From Salipiger abyssi (GTDB taxonomy: Bacteria; Pseudomonadota; Alphaproteobacteria; Rhodobacterales; Rhodobacteraceae): a stretch of DNA of 64,000 bases. The stretch is from NCBI RefSeq assembly GCF_017311415.1, contig NZ_JAEKIS010000001.1:496001-560000 (forward strand), given 5' to 3'. The position numbers and the translations under genes were made by a program. Of the stretch, positions 59,381 to 64,000 are shown one piece after another; the stretch's first letter is position 1; each line of letters begins with the position of its first letter. The notes under the pieces are model-generated. The model was given only the letters and a program-made list of their open reading frames with translations, was not told the origin of the DNA and made no database searches.

Positions 59381-62233
59381 ATGACCGACCAGCCCAAGAT
59401 CGACCTGTCCCCGCGCGTCTCGGACGAGATCCGCAAGACGACCTGCTACATGTGCGCCTGCCGCTGCGGCATCAATGTGCATCTGAAAGAGGGCAAGGTC
59501 AGCTATATCGAAGGCAACCGCGACCACCCGATCAATCGCGGCGTGCTCTGCGCCAAGGGGGCCGCCGGGATCAAGCAGGTCACCTCGCCCGCCCGCCTGC
59601 GTGCGCCGCTGCGCCGGGTCGGTCCGCGCGGCTCCGGCGAATTCGAGGAAATCAGCTGGGAGGAGGCGCTGGACCTCGCGACCTCCTGGCTGAAACCGCT
59701 GCGCGAGACCGCGCCGGAAAAACTCGCCTTCTTTACCGGGCGCGACCAGTCGCAAAGCCTCACCGGCTGGTGGGCGCAGCAATTCGGCACGCCGAACTAT
59801 GCGGCGCATGGCGGTTTCTGCTCGGTCAATATGGCGGCGGCGGGGATCTATACGCTGGGCGGGTCGTTCTGGGAATTCGGATCGCCGGACTGGGAGCATG
59901 CGCAGCTTCTGCTGCTCTTCGGCGTGGCCGAGGATCACGACAGCAATCCGATCAAGATGGGGCTGGCCAAGCTCAAGGCGCGCGGCGCCAGGATCGTCGG
60001 GGTGAACCCGATCCGCTCGGGATATAACGCCATCGCCGACGAGTGGATCGGCATCACCCCGGGCACCGACGGGCTCTTCATCCTGTCGCTGGTGCATGAG
60101 CTGCTGCGCGCCGGCAAGATCGACCTCGACTTCCTCGCCCGGTTCAGCAACGCGCCGGTGCTGCTGGATTGCGACCCGAAATCGCCGGATCATGGCCTGT
60201 TCCTGGGCGACGACGCGGGCCGCCCGCTGGTCATCGATCGCCGCACCGGCAAGCCCGCCCCCTGGGATGGCGAAGGCGTGGAGCCCGATCTGCGCGGCAA
60301 GCTGCGCCGCGCCGGTGTCACCCATCGCGCGGTGATGTACGACATCGCCGAGCGCTACCTCGCGCCGGATTACGCGCCGGAAAAGGTGGCCGAGCGTTGC
60401 GGCATCGCGCCGGAGCAGATCCGCCGGGTGGCGGCGGAGCTCGCCCGCGCCGCCTTCGACAGCGATGTCACGCTCGATCAGCCCTGGACCGATTTCCGCG
60501 GCGTCGCCCACAAGACCATGCCGGGCCGCCCGGTCGCCATGCACGCCATGCGCGGCATCTCGGCCCATGCCAACGGTTTCCAGACCTGCCGCGCGCTGCA
60601 TCTGCTGCAAACCCTTCTGGGTGCCGTCGAAACCCCCGGCAGCTTCCGCTTCAAACCGCCCTATCCGAAACCCGCCAGCGCGCATCCGAGACCGCATTTC
60701 CGCAGCACACCCGGTCAGCCGCTCGACGGCCCGGCGCTGGGCTATCCGCAGGGGCCGGAGGATCTGGCGCTGACCGAGGACGGCGCCCCGGCCCGCATCG
60801 ACAAGGCCTTCAGCTGGGAAAACCCGCTATCGCCGCACGGGCTCATGCATATGGTGATCTCGAACGCGGCGGCGGGCGATCCCTACCGCATCGACACGCT
60901 ATTCCTCTACATGGCCAATATGGCCTGGAACTCCTCGATGAACACGCGCGGCACGATGGAGATGCTGACCGCCACCGATGAGGCCGGCGAGTACCTGATC
61001 CCGCATGTGATCTATGCCGATGCCTATCGCTCGGAAACCGTCGCCTATGCAGACCTGATCCTCCCCGACACCACCTATCTGGAGCGTCACGACTGCATCT
61101 CGCTGCTCGACCGCCCGATCTCCGAGCCCGACGCCGCGGCGGATGCGATCCGCTGGCCGGTGATCGCGCCCGACCGCGACGTGCGGCCCTTCCAGTCGGT
61201 GCTGCTGGATCTTGGCGCGCGGCTGGGCCTGCCGGGCATGGTGACCGAGGACGGTGCGCCGAAATACACCGATTACGCCGACTACATCACCAATCACGAG
61301 CGCAAGCCCGGCATCGGCCCGCTGGCGGGCTGGCGCATGGGGCCGCAGGGCCTGACCCATGGCAAGGGCGACCCGAACGCGGCGCAGATCGACAGCTATA
61401 TCGGCAATGGCGGGTTCTTCACCGCGCCGCTGCCCGAGGAGGCCGCCTATTACAAACCCTGGAACCGCGCCTATCAGGACTGGGCGGTCTCGTTCGGGCT
61501 CATCGACAAACCGCAGCCCGCGCTGATCCAGCTCTGGTGCGAGCCGCTGCGCCGCTTCCAGCTCGCCGCCGAGGGAAAGCGCGCGCCGCAGCCGCCCGAG
61601 GCGCTGCGCGGCCGCATCCGCACCACGCTCGACCCGCTGCCGCTCTGGTACGCGCCGATGTCGGACGCCTTCGAGGACCCGGCGGAATACCCGGTGCATG
61701 CGCTCACCCAGCGGCCCATGGCGATGTATCATTCCTGGGGCAGCCAGAACGCCTGGCTGCGGCAGATCCACGGGGTGAACCCGCTCTACCTGCCGACCTA
61801 TTGGTGGGACAAGCTGGCGCTTTCCGAGGGCGACTGGGTGCGGGTGACTTCCTCGCATGGCGAGATCACCGTGCCCGCCGCGCGTATGGCGGCGCTGAAC
61901 AAAAATACGGTCTGGACCTGGAACGCCATCGGCAAGCGCAAGGGCGCCTGGGCACTCGACCCCAAGGCCCCCGAGGCCACCAAAGGCTTCCTGCTCAACC
62001 ACCTCATTCACGAGCTGCTGCCCGCGCGCGGTGACGGCATGCGCTGGAGCAATTCCGATCCGGTCACCGGGCAGGCCGCCTGGTTCGACCTGCGCGTGAA
62101 ACTGGAAAAATCCGCCGCCCCCGACGAGGCGCAGCCGGTCTTCCCGGTGATCCCGGGCTTTCATCTTTCTGCAAATACTCAAAAAACACCCTCTCCAGAG
62201 GCGCAGCCCCCGGACAATGAGGGCACGCCATGA
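59381..62233 (+). CDS. soeA: SoeA-like molybdopterin oxidoreductase, sulfite dehydrogenase catalytic subunit
   Basis: 950 aa. [4Fe-4S] ligands at Cys22, Cys25, Cys29 and Cys57, then Mo-bis-MGD domains; a candidate Mo-ligand cysteine is in HGGFCSVNMAAAG. No Tat signal, so the enzyme faces the cytoplasm. Length, lack of Tat leader, and downstream four-cluster ferredoxin and DmsC-like membrane subunit match SoeABC, which oxidises sulfite to sulfate into the quinone pool (known in Allochromatium and Ruegeria). Other DMSO-reductase-family members without a Tat signal are possible. The last 25 codons run through a dispersed repeat (62159-62180). The stop overlaps soeB (ATGA). Confidence 0.82.
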   Translation: MTDQPKIDLSPRVSDEIRKTTCYMCACRCGINVHLKEGKVSYIEGNRDHPINRGVLCAKGAAGIKQVTSPARLRAPLRRVGPRGSGEFEEISWEEALDLATSWLKPLRETAPEKLAFFTGRDQSQSLTGWWAQQFGTPNYAAHGGFCSVNMAAAGIYTLGGSFWEFGSPDWEHAQLLLLFGVAEDHDSNPIKMGLAKLKARGARIVGVNPIRSGYNAIADEWIGITPGTDGLFILSLVHELLRAGKIDLDFLARFSNAPVLLDCDPKSPDHGLFLGDDAGRPLVIDRRTGKPAPWDGEGVEPDLRGKLRRAGVTHRAVMYDIAERYLAPDYAPEKVAERCGIAPEQIRRVAAELARAAFDSDVTLDQPWTDFRGVAHKTMPGRPVAMHAMRGISAHANGFQTCRALHLLQTLLGAVETPGSFRFKPPYPKPASAHPRPHFRSTPGQPLDGPALGYPQGPEDLALTEDGAPARIDKAFSWENPLSPHGLMHMVISNAAAGDPYRIDTLFLYMANMAWNSSMNTRGTMEMLTATDEAGEYLIPHVIYADAYRSETVAYADLILPDTTYLERHDCISLLDRPISEPDAAADAIRWPVIAPDRDVRPFQSVLLDLGARLGLPGMVTEDGAPKYTDYADYITNHERKPGIGPLAGWRMGPQGLTHGKGDPNAAQIDSYIGNGGFFTAPLPEEAAYYKPWNRAYQDWAVSFGLIDKPQPALIQLWCEPLRRFQLAAEGKRAPQPPEALRGRIRTTLDPLPLWYAPMSDAFEDPAEYPVHALTQRPMAMYHSWGSQNAWLRQIHGVNPLYLPTYWWDKLALSEGDWVRVTSSHGEITVPAARMAALNKNTVWTWNAIGKRKGAWALDPKAPEATKGFLLNHLIHELLPARGDGMRWSNSDPVTGQAAWFDLRVKLEKSAAPDEAQPVFPVIPGFHLSANTQKTPSPEAQPPDNEGTP
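62159..62180. repeat. Dispersed repeat, copy 3, inside the soeA 3' end
   Basis: TTTCATCTTTCTGC then AAATACTC, followed by GAGGCGCAGCCCCC at 62198-62211. It lies within the coding frame and encodes FHLSANTQ and the residues after it. The other two copies are intergenic. Confidence 0.8.
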
Positions 62234-62979
62234 CCGACCTGCCCCAGCACAGCGAGAAAAAGCTCGGTCTGGTGATCGACCTCGACACCTGTGTCGGCTG
62301 TCACGCCTGTGTCGTGGCCTGCAAGGGCTGGAACGATCAGGCCTATGGCGCGCCGCTGTCGGACAGTGAACCTTACGGCGCCGATCCCTCCGGCGCCTTC
62401 CTCAACCGCGTGCACAGCTACGAGGTGCTGCCCGAAACCGGCCCCGCCCAGCATGTGCATTTCCCGAAATCCTGCCTGCATTGCGAGGATGCGCCCTGCG
62501 TGCCGGTCTGCCCGACCGGCGCCAGCTACAAGCGTGCCGAGGACGGCATCGTGCTGGTCAATGAAGACGCGTGCATCGGCTGCGGCCTCTGCGCCTGGGC
62601 CTGCCCCTATGGCGCGCGGGAAATGGACCCGTCGGCGGGGGTGATGAAGAAATGCACGCTCTGCGTCGACCGGATCTATAACGACGCGCTCCCGGAGGAA
62701 GACCGCGAGCCCGCCTGCGTGCGCACCTGCCCGGCAAACGCCCGGCATTTCGGCGATCTCGGCGATCCGGAGAGCGCGGTGTCGCAGCTTGTGGCCGAGC
62801 GCGGCGGTATCGACCTGATGCCCGAGCAGGGCACCAGGCCGGTGAACAAATACCTGCCGCCGCGCCCGCGCGACGGCTGGGGCGGGGACACCGATGTGCT
62901 GGCGCCCTATCTGGAGCCGGTGGCCGAGGAGCCGGAGGGCTTTCTCGGCTGGCTCGACCGCACGCTGGGGAAGCTCTGA
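62230..62979 (+). CDS. soeB: SoeB-like iron-sulfur subunit
   Basis: 249 aa with sixteen cysteines in four groups: 21/24/27/31, 82/85/90/94, 115/118/121/125 and 142/145/163/167, giving four [4Fe-4S] clusters. Pattern CVGCHACVVACKGWND and CIGCGLCAWACPYGAREM are typical of the DMSO reductase-type electron-transfer subunit. No signal peptide. It passes electrons from SoeA to the membrane subunit SoeC. Overlaps soeA and touches soeC with no gap. Confidence 0.88.
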   Translation: MTDLPQHSEKKLGLVIDLDTCVGCHACVVACKGWNDQAYGAPLSDSEPYGADPSGAFLNRVHSYEVLPETGPAQHVHFPKSCLHCEDAPCVPVCPTGASYKRAEDGIVLVNEDACIGCGLCAWACPYGAREMDPSAGVMKKCTLCVDRIYNDALPEEDREPACVRTCPANARHFGDLGDPESAVSQLVAERGGIDLMPEQGTRPVNKYLPPRPRDGWGGDTDVLAPYLEPVAEEPEGFLGWLDRTLGKL

Positions 62980-63849
62980 ATGCACCCGGCAAAGTCGATC
63001 ATTCTTTTCACCACGCTCTCGGGGCTCGGCTTCGGGCTGCTGGTCTGGCTGGGTCTCGACCCGACCCCGCCCACCGGCTGGGTCGCCTTTGTCTTCTTCG
63101 CCGTCGCCTATGCGCTGGCGCTGGGCGGGCTCGCGGCATCGAGCCGCCATCTGCGGCGCCCGGAGCGTGCGCTCAAGGCGTTTTCGCAATGGCGCAGCAG
63201 CTGGCTCTCGCGCGAGGCCTGGGGCGCGCTTCTGGCGCTCAGCGTCATGGCGCTTTACGCGCTCTTGCTGCTTTTCGGCGTGGCCGTGCTGCCGCTGGGC
63301 TGGCTGGGCGCGGCGCTATCGCTGGCCACGGTGGGGGCCACGGCGATGATCTATGCACAGCTCAAGACGGTGCCGCGCTGGCACCACTGGTCGACGCCGG
63401 CGCTGTTCCTGTCCCTCGCACTGACCGGCGGCGCGCTGCTTTCGGGGCGGGTGCTGGCGGCGAGCCTCTTGCTGATCGTCTCGGGCGCGCTGCAAGCCTG
63501 GGTCTGGTGGGATGGCGACAAACGCTTTGCCCGCGCCGGCACGACGCTCTCCAGCGCTACGGGGCTGGGCGAGCGTGGCACGCCGCGGGCGCTGTTTCCG
63601 CCGCATACCGGCAGCAATTACCTGCTCGACGAGATGGTCTATGTGGTCGGTCGCCGCCATGCGCAAAAGCTGAGGGTCATTGCGCTGCTGCTCATGGCGC
63701 TGCTGCCCTTGATACTGCTGCAACTGCCGCTGCCGCATGTTTTCGGGCTGCTGGCCCTTGTCTCGCACACGGCGGGCGTGCTTGTCTCGCGATGGTTGTT
63801 TTTTGCCGAGGCGGAGCACGTCGTCGGCCTGTATTACGGGAGGCGCTGA
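62980..63849 (+). CDS. soeC: SoeC-like membrane anchor (DmsC/NrfD-type)
   Basis: 289 aa with about eight membrane helices (for example IILFTTLSGLGFGLLVWLGL, GALLALSVMALYALLLLFGV, VIALLLMALLPLILLQLPLP). The size and helix count match DmsC-type quinone-interacting subunits. It would anchor SoeAB at the cytoplasmic face and reduce quinone. Its ATG follows the soeB stop codon directly. A further gene starts at once (TGAGTG). Confidence 0.82.
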   Translation: MHPAKSIILFTTLSGLGFGLLVWLGLDPTPPTGWVAFVFFAVAYALALGGLAASSRHLRRPERALKAFSQWRSSWLSREAWGALLALSVMALYALLLLFGVAVLPLGWLGAALSLATVGATAMIYAQLKTVPRWHHWSTPALFLSLALTGGALLSGRVLAASLLLIVSGALQAWVWWDGDKRFARAGTTLSSATGLGERGTPRALFPPHTGSNYLLDEMVYVVGRRHAQKLRVIALLLMALLPLILLQLPLPHVFGLLALVSHTAGVLVSRWLFFAEAEHVVGLYYGRR

Positions 63850-64000
63850 GTGGGTTTTCTCGCCGGGTTCGATGACCGCTGGCAGGATGCCGCATCCTAT
63901 CTCGACGCGCTGCGCCATGATCTGGGCGAAGGGCAGCGGCTGGATCTGGTTCCCGAGTATCTCGCCCCGGATGTGGTGGTGCAGGACGGCGCGGCTGTGC
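63850..64000 (+). CDS. Unidentified gene, 5' end only
   Basis: GTG at 63850 follows the soeC stop without a gap; 50 complete codons are visible, beginning VGFLAGFDDRWQDAASYLDA then LRHDLGEGQRLDLVPEYLAP DVVV. The layout (aromatic short helix, then YLAPDVVV) is reminiscent of SnoaL/NTF2-like proteins, but too little is present to be sure. Co-transcription with soeABC suggests a linked role. Confidence 0.5.
   Translation, partial: MGFLAGFDDRWQDAASYLDALRHDLGEGQRLDLVPEYLAPDVVVQDGAAV

Noticed and set aside
1-64000. CRISPR arrays, insertion sequences, prophage or defence genes
   Set aside because: No regularly spaced repeats, transposase, integrase or known defence-gene motifs were seen on either strand.

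Overview
The window is GC-rich, almost fully coding DNA from an alphaproteobacterium, most likely a marine Rhodobacteraceae (Roseobacter-group) chromosome. The pointers are: flagellar genes that include flaF and flbT; a hemD - Mic60-like - hemY-like block; a soeABC-type sulfite dehydrogenase; a free-standing Hint-domain protein; a fused dipeptide permease/ATPase; and two families of short intergenic repeats. No phage, transposase, CRISPR array or rRNA was seen. The only RNA gene found is a tRNA-Thr(CGT).

Layout. 1-13014 is a flagellar block: flgB-flgC-fliE-fliQ-flgF-flgG-flgA-flgH(partial) on the minus strand, divergent from fliI; then a DUF1217 protein, flbT, flaF, flagellin, an FlgN-like chaperone and a short FlgJ-like rod protein on the minus strand; then a giant fliK and flgD on the plus strand. 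Three of its intergenic regions hold TTAA-N7-TTAA-like (CtrA-type) sites. 13027-18137 holds a sugar-nucleotide epimerase, ubiB, ubiE, mutM and an enoyl-CoA hydratase. 18151-24423 is a dipeptide-type ABC transporter (binding protein, permease, fused permease-ATPase, ATPase) divergent from a DUF1028 hydrolase-like gene, with two similar palindromic operator candidates between them.

24437-34448 holds a large secreted SGNH/glycosidase-like RTX protein; leuA preceded by a leucine-rich leader ORF with mutually exclusive stem-loops; an unrecognised 360-aa protein; a family 2 glycosyltransferase; a D-2-hydroxyacid dehydrogenase; an SH3-like secreted protein; and the Hint protein. 34902-42192 holds the tRNA, the hemY-like/Mic60-like/hemD group, divergent tsaD-gpsA-yciI-EVE genes and a DUF2853 gene. 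42481-50109 holds a universal stress protein, an AGCS amino-acid symporter, a phytase-like secreted protein, a ketopantoate reductase-like gene, ahcY, an HD hydrolase and an acetyltransferase.

50138-55060 holds the tesA / ybbA-ybbP neighbourhood and an inositol-monophosphatase-like gene. 55124-59269 is a small surface-polysaccharide group (two glycosyltransferases around a Wzy/ligase-like membrane protein). 59381-63849 encodes a three-subunit molybdoenzyme that best fits the cytoplasm-facing sulfite dehydrogenase SoeABC, followed by the first 50 codons of one more gene.

The most rewarding places for a second look are the leuA leader, the divergent ABC transporter/DUF1028 control region, the RTX protein with a Sec-type leader, the 1054-residue FliK, the repeated DUF1217 protein, and the dispersed repeat that forms the C-terminal coding end of soeA. 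All assignments are by reading of motifs and context; no database search was run.
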